A stretch of 64,000 nucleotides of DNA from Cloeon dipterum (lineage: Eukaryota > Arthropoda > Insecta > Ephemeroptera > Baetidae), in contig NC_088788.1 in the NCBI RefSeq assembly GCF_949628265.1, forward strand, positions 23,732,335-23,796,334. The letters run 5' to 3'. The translations under genes were made by a program, and so were the position numbers. The notes under the pieces were generated by a model. That model had not been told where the DNA came from, did not search any database, and saw nothing but the letters and a program-made list of their open reading frames with translations. Below, in pieces: positions 38,049 to 50,900 of the stretch. Position 1 is the first letter of the stretch, and every line of letters begins with the position of its first letter.

Positions 38049-40865
38049 TTTGACTTAGAAGAAACGGCGATAAGCGATGATTTCAAAAATTAAGTTAAGA
38101 AGTTATGTATTTCCTTATACATAAAAGATCTTGGCACACGATTATAAAATTTACTCTGAAATGAAAGCTTCTGTTGTTATGTATTCCAAAATATTAATTC
38201 GTATGATTTCAACACAAGAGCGATGTAATTCAAAGTAATGAGAGCAGATAAAAAAAAAATCGGTGTGCTAGGGCAAAACTAAGGCGCACAATAATATCCG
38301 ATAATATCACACAGCTGGTTGGTTTTGGTGGCCGCTGTGGCCTTCGGAGATATTTTTGCCTGGATCCCTTCGCCACGGCAGACATGACATACAGCGCCAG
38401 ATGATGGGGCAGAGGCGGCAAAGCAAACGCGACTGTCATTTTTTATTTCCCTAAATAATATATGTATTTCTTCTAATTATTTAGTTTGTTAACAAAGGTA
38501 AGGTTGTTATATATCTAGCAAAAAAGATCTAGAAGGCAATCAAAAAGTGTTCATTTTTATTTACTTGACTATATTATCTTGTTTGTGCCGTTTTTTGTGC
38601 GCGGTGAAACACGTTGGAAAAACAGGACAATTCACAACCGATTCAGATAATATTAATTATTATGATAATTACATTATGATGGAGAAATAAGTCAAGACGA
38701 GCACGAGCAGTGCATTGTTGCGACCATTTGAGTAAGGACCGAAAGAAATACGTAACCGGAAATAGCATCACTGATTTCACAAAACATTATTTCAGTTCTT
38801 GGAGTGTATTTGATTTTTTGCGGTGTTTACTGTCTAAAGAACATTTCAGGGTCCTAGAATGATAAAAAAATATCCATCCATTTATGATTTTTCCTATTCT
38901 ACAATTTCTATTAGTTTTTGCCTCTGCGGGGGATGTGAGTATGCATGAGCTTAAATACATATGCTATATTATGCATCTCCCTTCTAGACAAAAAATTAAA
39001 TTATTTTAACAGCTGTTCATGTATGGGAAAACTGATAAATTAGCATTCTAACCAAGCATATGTCGTCAAGTGTCCTGAGGACAAACAAACTGTTGGGTAA
39101 ATTTTTGGGTCCATTTCGACATTGCTCCCATTTTTTTTTTTTTACTTCTGACTTGTCTTATTGATGTATTTGTATATTGTGTATAAGTGAGAATAAACAT
39201 CTATAATAAAAAATTATGGCTTAACTAGGATGCATTTTTTACATTTTACTAGAAATGTAGAAATGCGCACACGTTCTGGGAAATCTCTCAACACGGGGTG
39301 AACTGCACGCACTTGCAGCATTGCACTGAAGCGGCCCAAGCACAGTTATTGTGACTTCACAGGTACCGAAGTGACCTTATAATAAAACACAAGCACTCAA
39401 CCCCGTCAAATGCAATCGCTGTAGATTCAGATATGTGGATTTTAATGGATACTTGTCTAGAGGGCATAATTATATTCCTTTCAGAAGAGCAATGATTTAG
39501 GCGACAATAAAGCTACCACATGGATGCTTCATCGCACAAATAGCTTTAAACAATCATACAAATGATTCTCCAGCCATATTTTTTTTTCCCAGTAGACCAA
39601 TTTTTCTCCAGCAACATTTCCACAGTCAATGATTTTAATTAAGCTCCAAGTGAAGGACACTCATTGGAGTGTTCCCACCAACAGGTACACATACACATTA
39701 AATGAAAATAAGTGATAATTTAAATGTTTTGTCACTCGTGTGACAAAACACTTATATATTTTTAGGACATTAATTTAAAGAATCTGGCGCAATACAGCCT
39801 GAACTACTTTTATAATCCATTTCAATTGAAATATCGCCAACAAAAGAAAAAGCACCAATACTGATTGTGACAGTGAAATGCAAGTTGATGTTTTGGATTA
39901 CAGTATTTTCACAAGATATGGTGATGTAAGGTTTTATTATCAAATAAATATATTAAAGTCATGAGCACTCATGCAGCCACATCATCTTTACATCGCCAAT
40001 TCGGAAAATCATCTTGCCTAATTGGGAGTGCTTATTCAGCGATCTTTTCAATTCATATCATTTCAAAATAATAATTATACTAAAGACATACAAATATAAT
40101 GGACATTAAACTAAAGATTAATAATTGGATAATAACCAGTCCTGAAAATTAAATTTTGGATCAAAGAGCAGAGTTAAACTCTCTCAGCTTCAGGAAAATA
40201 TGATAATTTATTTGTTTAATAATAATAAACCAAAAGCTAATATAAATATTTTAAACCGACAAAGGTGAACATGTTTGATGGAGAATGCAACGGAAAATGG
40301 ATGGCAGATGAAAGATTCGTGTTAGCTTCCACTTCAACTTTATTCCAAAAAGTATAAGCATGTTATTATTAAAGTAAAAACAATTTTCTTTAAAAAAGTT
40401 ACACATGCAAGCATTTATAGATGATAACATGGTAATTCCACGCAACAGCCGCAACGATAAATCAGATTGTAAACCAAACAAACATAATATCAACTTAATT
40501 GTCTCTGCTGATAGTAATGACATTTTTTAACAATTATTTTTTAGTGAGCAATATCTTTTATCTTCATGATTGCACAGCGAGTTACATGAAATATTGTTTT
40601 ATTAAAAAAATTCTTAAGCACTTTTAACTAAATTATTGCTAGCGACCCTCTTAACTTTACACAAATCAATAAGAATTTTTCATTCTTTTTCTTCTTTAAT
40701 GCTAAAAAATATACATTATTTGGTTGGAAGCTCTAAATTAATAAGGCGAATTGATAAGCGACAGGAAATGCAACCACAATCATCATCGCTGACCACACAG
40801 TGCGAACTAAATTTCTCGTTTGAAATTTATTTCCACTTTTAAACCCGACTTCTGAGGCTTGAATA
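38049..40865. other. 2.8-kb intergenic region
   Basis: Mostly AT-rich with no recognisable gene. One GC-richer island (38290-38440) carries a 69-codon minus-strand ORF starting at 38439, rich in Pro, Arg and Leu in its first half; it may be a first exon of an upstream transcript or a promoter. A run of about 14 T lies near 39130-39143. Nothing else seen. Confidence 0.35.
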
Positions 40866-42441
40866 ATGAAACTATGCTACAATTTAGGAATATCTTTGGC
40901 TTTCCTTTTTAGTGCTTTGGCAGCACAAAATGTGAGTACATGCGTGAACCAAAATTTACTATCATAAATGGACACGTGTCAAGCACACATGTTCAAAGCA
41001 CATTGTTGACATTAAGTACATAAATTAAAATTTTGCAGGAAATTTTTCGTGGTGGCAACCAAGTCGAAACTGTCACCGTAAGCAAGCATGATAGTTGCTT
41101 CCAGGTTATCCAAAAATATAGTGAGTATACAGAGCGATTCATTAGATCAAGTTTATCAAGGATATTTTCCGCGATAGATGCGAGCGAACTGGAAATATCC
41201 GAAAATGGCACAAGCAAAATATTTCTCCAATGGCCAACACACGTGAGATGTGACTTAGGGTACGCTGAGGCGATAATTTACTTCAATGAGCACGCTAAAA
41301 CCCCGTCAGTATGCAGTAGCAGTGGAAGATCAGAATTCAATTCTTACCTATTGAGGAACTATCTTATTCAAGAGTACTCTTCTGGAAGAAACGATTCAGA
41401 AGAAATGACTTTTAATGTAGCAAAGCAAGGATGCTTCTTCGCTGAAATTGTTTATACGAATTACTCAACTAATGAAAGAACGATTTTCACCAGCAGACCA
41501 GTGTTTGTGCACACTCAAGTTCCAAAAGGTTAGTATGTAACGTATTTTCCAGCAAAAAGATTTTTTATTTGTGATGTTTCAGATAAAAGCATTAATCTGC
41601 GCAGTTTAGTTTCTTCAGATGACAAGCTGTACCTAGACATGATTCTTTTAATGGTTGCTGTGGGAGTTGCTGTTTTATGCGTTGCCTACAGGGCCAGTTG
41701 CCGACTTTACAAGTTTATTTTCAAGGGAAGCGAAGAAGAGGAGAGATGTAAAAATACAATCTGATCTCTATTTCATATTTATGATTGTGTGAAATGATTT
41801 CTAACTTCACTAGTGCCGGTGATTCTCACAATAGTGAAACAAAACACTATTAAGAAACAGAGAAGCTTGAAAGTACTGCTTTTGTACGCAAGACAAGAAG
41901 AGGAGTTTATGAACTTAGTTCAGGAGCTGAGAGAACACCTACAAAGTAGTCTCGCTTGTGAGGTTAAGCAATTGAACTTGATTTTAAAGTGAGTATAGGA
42001 TTAATAAATTAAAATTTTAAGGTGGTCGACATCTACCACAAAGACTACGAGCACAGAGTGAACGAGTTTGGGTTTGAGTTTGTTGAAGATTTCCTGCATA
42101 GCGATTCCTGCTTCAACGTTCACCATGAAGTGAAAATTGTTATGATCCACACGGATTGGGGATTGAAAATTTACGAGGCGCACATGACAAAATGCAAGAT
42201 TCAGTACAAGGAACCAAAATACATTGACTCCTATTATGACGAGGCCCTGAAAATTTTAATCCAAGCCGAAAACGTTGATTACCAAAAGATATATCACATT
42301 GGATTTGAAGACTACCCACTGGAGAAACCACTTAGCAGACCAAAATTCAACTGTAACCCTATGTATTACTACCCAAAGGAGTTTGAGCTCTTTGTTCAAG
42401 CCATCAAACGGAGGCAACTAGACTCTGTTACAGGAAAATAG
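40866..42441 (+). CDS. single-pass receptor with SEFIR domain (IL-17 receptor-like)
   Basis: Predicted type I membrane protein of 429 aa. Exons 40866-40931, 41039-41528, 41583-41747, 41814-41962 and 42022-42441. Exon 1 encodes a signal peptide (MKLCYNLGISLAFLFSALAA). The ectodomain of about 165 residues has several cysteines and N-glycosylation sequons (NGT, NDS, NYS). MILLMVAVGVAVLCVAY is the transmembrane helix, followed by a basic and then an acidic stretch. The cytoplasmic part begins KVLLLYARQEEEFMNLVQEL, the box-1 region of SEFIR/STIR domains; then EVVDIYHKDYEHRVNEFG and KIVMIHTDWGLKIYEAHM follow in the usual order. SEFIR domains pair with Act1/CIKS-type adaptors downstream of IL-17 receptors. 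The ectodomain is short for an IL-17 receptor and its ligand is unknown. Converges with PAK1IP1; AATAAA at 42567-42572. Confidence 0.75.
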
Positions 42442-42789
42442 CAAACTAACCAAAATGATCTTGCAATTTCAGGCCAGATGAAAAAATTCAAGAAGAATCA
42501 ACAGATGACTTGCAATTAGCTGAAACCCCTTGTTAAGTTTCATTTAAGGTATAAAGCTCTTTAAACAATAAATAAATATTAACAAACCAAAAAAGTTAAT
42601 CGAGTTTTTAAGCTTTGAACAACCAGTAAAAATTAATACCTCAAATTTAATACTACAGCTATGCAACTTTTAATTTCAATGAAAATATATGTTTCTTTTC
42701 TTTGAGTGCACTGCAAATGATTCTTATGAATTGATATTTAAAACTGTGAGTATTTTATGAAAATTCCTTTGTGTAACTTAAGAGAAAAT
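42442..42789. other. convergent 3' spacer SEFIR receptor / PAK1IP1
   Basis: Carries the receptor 3' UTR with AATAAA at 42567-42572. The minus-strand AATAAA of PAK1IP1 (42789-42794) overlaps its own stop codon. Confidence 0.5.
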
Positions 42790-44388
42790 TTATTTGCTAT
42801 TTCTATTTTTGACATTGTTCCTATTTTTCTTCGGTTTCCTTCCCTTACCTTTCACGTTGTCTGTTTGCTTTTTCTGAACTTGCTTCTTCTTGTTGGAGAG
42901 TTTCTGGACCTTGGCCGGCTTGCGGTCTTCCTCGTCACTGTCCTCCAACTCAACAGTGACAGTGCCTCTCTTGTTGGTCACTTTCTTCTCAAAAGGCACC
43001 AGCACCTTTTTTTCCGCCTCTTCTGCTTTCACTTTTGGCTTCACAGCATCTACAGGAGCTATGACCAAAGCCATGCACGTGGGCCGACAGCCTGCACTCA
43101 CTGATCCAATCAGCTTCGGAGAGCCCAAATCTTCTTTATCAGATATTTTCTGCACAGAGACTGTCAATTTAATTCACCATAAACATGAAGCAGTACTCAC
43201 TTTGAAACTATAAATGCAGATTTCTCCATTGCTAGCTGCTGTCACTAACCATGCTTCGCCAGAAGAAAATTGAACTGCCCCAATTTTCCTAATTCTGCTC
43301 GACTTGGTTTTGAATTTACAAACGCATGATTTCTTTGAGATTTTGTGAATCTCTACAGAGCCAGTATCTGTGCCAATGGCTATCAAGTCACCCTGTAAAT
43401 TGGAATTTCAACGTATACTTTTCATTACGCTACTTTCCAATGTGACAAACCTTCAGGAAGGTAATGCTGGACGGCCTACTCTCTGGGACGACAGAGTAAA
43501 CAACTCCAGCAACTTCAATGTTGTAGACATCAACAGAAAACTGAGCTCCACCTTTCATTAGTTTTAACACTGCATAGTGTTCTCCACTTTCTGAAAAAGA
43601 CAGGTCCTCTCCTTGCGCGTGAAGGTTGGTCGTGTACGCGGACCTGCCTTTCACCAAATTCCAAGTCCTAATTAAACTTATTTTTAGTTTTTAAATTCTA
43701 TTAGGAATATGTTAAAGTACTTGAGTGTCTGATCCCTTCCGACAGTAAGGCACAACTTGCCAGAGGGGTGGACAGCAATGGACGTGACACCGCCGTCTTT
43801 GTGCGCAGTCAAGATTTTTTCACACTGCCAGTTACCAGTCCTCCAGATAGCCAAATCTCCGTTTTCACTGCCGCTGATAAGGTGAGACGTGCCCGCAAAC
43901 GCAACACAGGTGACAGTTTCTGGAAAGAGTTAGTTTCAAGTGGTGATGGATGAAGATGTGAATAATGAAGAGACACTTAAATATGTAATTATATAAAATA
44001 AGAGTCTTCTAAGCGTAAGTTTTAATTAATTTAATGAAATATTAATAATTACTGTCGTGATGCATGAGAACACCCATCTCCTTCCTCAATTTCATGTCGT
44101 AGAGCTGAATATTGTCATCAGCCCCTCCTGAGGCCATGAATTTGCCGCCACTGGCCACACAGCGCACACTGGCTCGGTGAGAATGATTTGCAAAGCTTTG
44201 GGAAAGAGTAACCATCTGGAAACGATTTAAATTTAATATGAAACTGTGTTTTAAATCCCAGCAGGTCTAAATCTAAAAGCAACAAAACTTACTCCATCTT
44301 CTGCCTTCAGCGGTTTATAACCAATTACGAATTCCTCGTACGAACCAAGGATAATTTCCAAGTCTGAATAATTTTCGCACTGTAACAT
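42790..44388 (-). CDS. PAK1IP1: PAK1-interacting protein 1 / MAK11-like WD40 protein
   Basis: Nucleolar WD40 protein of 60S ribosomal-subunit biogenesis (yeast Mak11), also described as a PAK1 kinase inhibitor in vertebrates. Exons (minus): 44293-44388, 44053-44215, 43721-43919, 43451-43667, 43201-43392, 42790-43149; 408 aa. WD repeats are visible as FMASGGADDNIQLYDM, HLISGSENGDLAIW, LCLTVGRDQTLKTWNL and LVTAASNGEICIYSF. KTWNLVKGRSAYTTNL closely parallels the family sequence around its Trp-Asn-Leu. The C-terminal 80 or so residues are highly charged (Lys/Glu/Asp with SDEEDRK and KNRNN), as in nucleolar proteins. The start ATG at 44386-44388 gives a family-like LGSYEEFVIGY beginning. Confidence 0.92.
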
Positions 44389-44976
44389 CGTCGTGCGAAA
44401 TATTTGCAAATTTCAAGCGATTATTTACTGATCGAACGCCGCAAATTCTCCACGTGTGTTAGTGAAGCTGTAGCTGTGAAGCTGTGTCGATTTGTTTACC
44501 AGGCTCTCAGCGCCTCTAGCGGCGAACGGCGAAGCAAAGACGATGAGTTAGAAATTATTGCTAACTCTGGCGATATGTTCAAGGAGTGGGGGTAATTGAG
44601 GATTGCTTTTCTGCAATACATACACGCTAAGCAGGTTGCATTTTTTGCTTAACAGGGGCCTAAACGTTGCCTAAATTTAACTTTGACATCAAATACCATG
44701 ATAGCAAAATGAAATTCAACACAGCAAAATCACAGCCATTTTATTCTTAATTTTGAAGCTATAATAATAAGTTGAGATTCATGATTGGTTTTTTTTTTAA
44801 AAAAATCCATCATTGTTAATATTTTTCATTTTTTTATTTTTGTATAAATATATACAGAGTGCGAGAACAACGATAAAAAATAAATCAAAACAAAGTTATT
44901 AGTGTCTTGCAATCATTTTATATATCTTAAGTACATGACAGAATCTAAAAGCTATATTAAAAATATATAACAATTT
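44389..44976. other. spacer PAK1IP1 / ABCG transporter A
   Basis: The PAK1IP1 promoter side (44389-44600) is GC-richer. The remainder is AT-rich and holds the 3' UTR of the ABCG gene, with a minus-strand AATAAA at 44833-44838. A 63-codon plus-strand ORF at 44404-44595 has no recognisable homology and is not called. Confidence 0.4.
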
Positions 44977-47900
44977 TTATGCTGCGGACCTTTTTGTTCT
45001 CTTTGACCCAAATTTGGTTTTGACCAGCTGGCCGATCTTAGTCACTGCTTGGATGGATTTCCTTGAGCTTAATCGGTACTTCAGCAGAACGTAAGTAAAC
45101 AAGCGGAGACCAACAAAACTCAAAATGAGGAGAACTGCATCTTGCCAGTACTGCACATTTTCCATTCCAACCTATAAATAGCAACAATTCATGAACATAA
45201 ATTTATCACAAGATCTGCAAAGGCAATTTAATTACATGTCTCAGAAGTGCCTCGGGCTCTCGCAAGTGGCAATAATCAATCGGGCAAGGCAGCGACTTGC
45301 GTCCGAGGCGGTACATGGTGACAATGATCCCTTCGAGGCCGTATCTCAGGTAACTCAAGTTCATGCCGATTCGGATCAAAATTGGAATGTCTGCCGATCC
45401 AGAGCCCATTCCATAGCAAGAGAGCAGCATCAGAGGAACCGAAAGCACAGGTCCCATGAACATTCCATTCTGGAAAATATAAAAGATGAGGCAGCAGGTT
45501 GTAAACCAGCCAGAGTAAAATAAAATATCAATGCGTACCACAATTCCGAGGGTTGAGCCAATGGCAAGACCCAGGCTCTCTGACACCAAAGACACCATCA
45601 AACACATGAACAAAAATTGAGCCAGTCTAAGTACTTCCATCGGCTGCCCTGAGAGGTAGTAAACGAGGGTTGCGTACATTGTTCCCAAAAATAACTAGAG
45701 AAAGGAGTTTAGAATTTATACATTTAGGACAAAACATTTTACTCGCCTGCAGAGGAAGGTGTGATATGGTATAAGCGGCATAGTAAGCACCAAGACTATA
45801 CCACCGGTTGAAGTATTCTCGCTTCAGTATTTTCACATCAATAGGAACTAGAAATTAGGCAAATATTATTGCAGCGCTTCTCTTAATAATTTTAAAATTA
45901 CATTGCAATAAAACAGGCATCATGGGAATGTACAGGAAGAAAATGATGCAAGTGTAGCAAAATCCAAAGTTGAACATGGTTTTTGAACCATCGTTGCCCA
46001 TATCATAGAACATTCCTCCAATAATTATTCCTAAGGCTAGGTGAAGACTTAACTTGAGCGTTAAGTGACTCTGAAATTAAATACAATTTTAATATTCATA
46101 TTAACAGGATTTTACGGTTTGCATACTGAGTCTCTCCAGACTTGTAGGAGCATTCGGCAAAGGAGTACTCTGAATTGGTCCCATCCAGACAAGGCAAAGC
46201 CAAAATCGTGCTTAAGTAGATGATTGGCATCATTAAATGACATGTCTGAACACTCAACCACTTGTTGGGAATCTTCGTCTATAGATGTTGTTCCTGTAAA
46301 ATGAGCAAAAAACATGCATTCCATTTTTAGACGAGATTAAATAAAAATTTATTATATTTTAAAAATTACTATATAAAATTTTAACTGTACTGAAACTTCA
46401 GTTTTAAAACTTTTGTTATCTAAAATTAAACATATCTACTGGCTTTTGTTCTTGTACAGAGAGAACTGCGCGTGTAGTAAAAATTAGAAAAATATTAATC
46501 TGCTTATTCAAAATTAAAGCATGGTTTCCCACTGTTCAAGCCTTTAGTGTATCAATCTTTAAAATAATCACTTTCTTTTTTCAATCAGGCCTTTTTTAAA
46601 TTTCACAAGTAAACAAAAAATTATTGTACGAGAAATCAAATGATCAATTCATTTTGTTTTTAATCTTTGGGGTTAAAAATTTTCCTTCCATTAGATTTTA
46701 AATTTTTTATCTTTGTGTAGTTTTTATTTCTTTAGTAGCCGGCATAGTCACTATCTTGGTACGAGTCCCTTTTTTATCACGAACGCGGGAGAAAACTCAC
46801 TGGCAGGTGACTGGTGTTGATAATCGGGCGTCCACCTGTGGCAACGTCCGTTTTCCACGGCGGCCACCATACGCTCAACGTCGTGTTCGCCGTACTCCGC
46901 ACAGGCCGCCTCCAGAACTGCAACAATCACCACGCGGCTTTTGAATTCGACGCACCGTTAGAGGAAATTTGGGTGTCGCGGACAAAAAGGTGCATGACTG
47001 GCACATCAATTGAATGAAAAATAAAAAAAATTCTGCAATTCATAAAAAAGGTGAGGGCACAGGAGGAACGAAGCGAAAGAAACGATTTGACGCTTTGAAT
47101 TCCTTTTCTGCAACTCACAAGATGCAGCCGCAGAGATGACACACGGAGAGTGAAAGATGTAGTATGGAGAACACGACCTCGATACATACAATAATTCAGT
47201 TAGCAGCATGTGTATTAAAATATGCGCAATGAATTTCAAACGGCTCTCTGCTCAATGGGTGTTTATAAATGAATCTAATTACTTGAATGTCAGTGTCAGA
47301 TGAATACTAATAGCAGGCTTATTGTGAGTGGTGAAAAATTGCTGGTCGTAAAATTAAATTAAGCATTGATTTGAATAAAGCAACTGAACTTGATCTACTT
47401 TTATTATCATGCTTTAAGACCGACGTGAGTCTACAAAATTATCAAAAATCAAGTTCACTCACCGAAATCAGCAGGGTTGTAGGTTTTGGGGCAGCTGAGG
47501 CCACAGGACATCTCTAAGAACGGGATGACCTCTTGGCCTTTGCCCTGAAATGCGCACTGTCCTTCTGCGACTATGTATACGTTGTCGATCATGTGGAAGA
47601 GGCGCGCACTTGGCGTGTGAATCACACAGACGACCGTCCGACCGCCAGCGGCTAGCGCCTTCAAAAGGGAAAAACACTGGGCACTGGAGAGGTCGTCCAA
47701 ACCCCTGAGTGTCAAAATGGAAATATTAAAATTAAATTTTACAGGAGATATTGATTTTTTGGTTAAAAAATTAAGAAAATATAGTTATTTCTTAAGCCAG
47801 AATGTTTAGTCTTTCTCCTTTTTATACTCACGTTGTGGGCTCGTCAAGGAACATTACAGGAGGATTGTTGATCATCTCCAGGGCGATGCTCAGTCTCTTT

Positions 47901-50900
47901 CGCTCTCCCCCAGACAGCTTTTCGGTCCTTGTGTGCTTCGCTTTTTTCAACCTGAGCAAGTCGAGAATCTCGTCCACCTGCAAACACACACGCGCGGCGT
48001 TTAATCATAGTGGCTCGAATAATTACGTCCACAGCCAGCATGTGCGGGCAACTTATAAATAGAGTTAACGAACTCACTGTGGCTTGGCGTTGTTTAGGGT
48101 CTAGGTTAAGTCCAAGTTTGAGTTGCGAGGCTGCGTACATGGCCTCATCCACGCTCAGGTGAGGTTGCAGCAGGTCCTCCTGCATTATGTACCTGGAGAT
48201 CCTGCGAAAGACTCGCATGTCTCGTGGACGTCCGTTCACAAATATCGTGCCGGTGGCATTGGCGGACCTGAACGGAGCGGAAATCAATAAAATTCGATTG
48301 AATCATCACTCATGCGAGATATAATTTTGAAATTTTCTCCCGCCTGGAGATCCCCTTTGCCACAAAATGGCAATTTCAATGTCTGAGGAAATGCTTATAA
48401 ATAGACTTTGCACTTGCGGAGTCATACAGTTGTACTTTCACGAGATTTCTCTCTTTGATATTCTCACTAATGAATCTGAATCGACATTAAATTTGCAGCC
48501 GCGTACTAGAAAATTCAAAATCATCTTTGATGCGTGGTTGAAACTTAAGTAATTTTATTTCTGAAATGGAGACAATAGTAAAATGCTTGCGATATTTGCT
48601 GTTGACATCTCCCCGCGTTCACTTCAAGCACGGTAATGAGCCAATTTGAAGGGAAACGTTGCACATTACGTGGAAATTTTACATTAATTATTTTTAACAC
48701 GTGGAAATTTCCACTGAAGAAAAAGAGATTGTTTCTAACAGAGAGACAGGCAATTATTTTTTCTGACACATTTGAGAGATGTATGTATTCGAAACTAGTT
48801 AAGAGGACATAATTAAAATTAATATTTGTGACAAGGAGGACAAGTTTGTTTTTTCTATTGAAACTTAAAAAATTATTTATCTAGTAATTTGTGTTACCAC
48901 CGTGTTTCCCACAGCTTCATGGCATTTATGTAATAAATAAAGCATTATGCCTGGCTTGTGAGAGCGCAAGTGTGATATTCAGTCAGTGGTAATGGGCTGC
49001 ATACTAGTTATCCTTGCCCTTGGATGTCGCATTATTTTATCTGTTCTCCAAGCACCATGTGAGTGTACGTAAAGACCGGTATTAAGCATCTGCGCATCGA
49101 GGAAGAATTATTCAAAAATTCACATCTATTATATACAGTCATCAATCTATTTTTGTTGAAATTATGTAGGTTGCTTATTTCTGAACTTAATAAAATTACA
49201 CACTTTTAATATGATAACAACAATAACCGTCGATCGGATTTTCTATTTCCATTATGGAGTTGACCAATCAATCAGCTTGTGCTCGTGCTACAAGGTCAAC
49301 TCATTTGCATACCTGATTTTTCGATCTATTGTTTTAAAATCAATTACAGTCACTGCAAATAATTAAGAACGCCAAAAGTTAGCCTTATCCTTGGAAAGCA
49401 CAGATGACCTAATTAATTTAACCCCAAGCAAAACAGGGCGAATTATTAATTCTATTAATTGAAGCGAAATGTGCGACGCGGAAATTAAAAAGTATTAAGT
49501 GTCGAGTAAAAATTCACGGCCACACCACGCACGCCTAAACTGGTTCTTTGCTGCTGCGTAAAACAATACGGGAAATATAAGTGGGATCGAACCGGCTCTA
49601 AATAAATCGGGGTAATCCCTGTGAATATGCTTGCGATGCTCTGCAATATATATAACGTGTCTAAGTTAACAGTTTCCGTGAAGGAAATGAATTTGTGTAA
49701 CATATACTCACTTGTATCCCGCAAGCAAATTGAGGAGTGTGCTTTTCCCGGCTCCCGAAGGTCCCAAGATGCAAGTGAGCTCGCCCGACTTGAAGAGCCC
49801 ATTGATGTTTCTTAAAATCGTTTTTGGACCTGTGAACATGGGAGGTTCGGAGCTTGGTAATTGAAGCGTACTTTCGAAGAAGTAATCACACAAAATGTAT
49901 TCCTGGAAAATGTAACATTATATAACACACTAACTATTGCAATTATATCACAGCAGCTGCAATAATACTTGGAATAATTGACGAAACCAGGTCGAAATTT
50001 ATGAATGAAATCTTTCTCCCGCAATATTCATTTCCAAAAACAATTTATAGGCACTTAATATTTTTAGTAGGAGACTTGTCATACACGATTAATGAAATTA
50101 TGATTTCAAAAACATACAATGATTTTTTTTCTTTTTACCCCTGTCCGAGGACCGGGAAGGGCGCGAACTGTGCTAGCACGAATGCTGAAACCCGCCAGGT
50201 TCCTATAACACCGCAAACGGATAACATGGGCGCACCAGAGGGCCACTTGCCTCCGCATCGAGGACTGCATTGAAACGCTAAACATTCGTCTCGTGATGCC
50301 AAATCACGCATGCTGGAAAGGTGCACACCAGAAAGTAGTGAGTTTGTCTAGAGCTATGCAGCTGAAGGCTTTCCAAAAACTGCGAATTTCAAGATGAGAT
50401 AATTTATCACTTCATCTAATTGGCAATCGCATCACGGTAAATTTTCGCTTTTTATCTAGAGTGAAATATATTTTATTAAGCTCATATTTCAGTAAAACAC
50501 AAAAATTCATAGCCTTTTTGTGTAGTTGTTTTTATTAATTTCCAAATATTGAAGTAATTCACCAATTGAAAAAGCCCTGAGTGTTCCAAAATCTAAAGAA
50601 AAAATTTATTTTTACCTCATCAGGTACTATTTTTGATACATTTGAACGACTGTTTAATGAATCTAATTGAAATCCAACTCTTTGCTCTCCGAGATGACTA
50701 GTTCAGTCTGAACTAACGATAACAAAGAAACATTGGCCAAAAAATCCGGCTCTCTTATCAGAAAAAATCCCCAAGAGTCTAATGAAAGTGCAAACAGCTA
50801 TATAAACTAGCGAGTAATCATCGGTGACAGTTATTAATTGAAGTGTGCAAATAAAGTTTCATCACTTGCCAACCCTCTTCATTGAAAGGTCTCAAGGTAC

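Noticed and set aside
42470-42536. Possible extra last exon of the SEFIR receptor (acidic frame ending after TTTCAG acceptor)
   Set aside because: No GT donor in the preceding exon has the phase required, and the existing frame already ends at TAG 42439-42441. Taken as 3' UTR.
49583-49593. tRNA B-box-like sequence GGTTCGATCCC on the minus strand
   Set aside because: No A-box at the proper distance upstream and no acceptor-stem pairing could be found, so it is not called as a tRNA gene.
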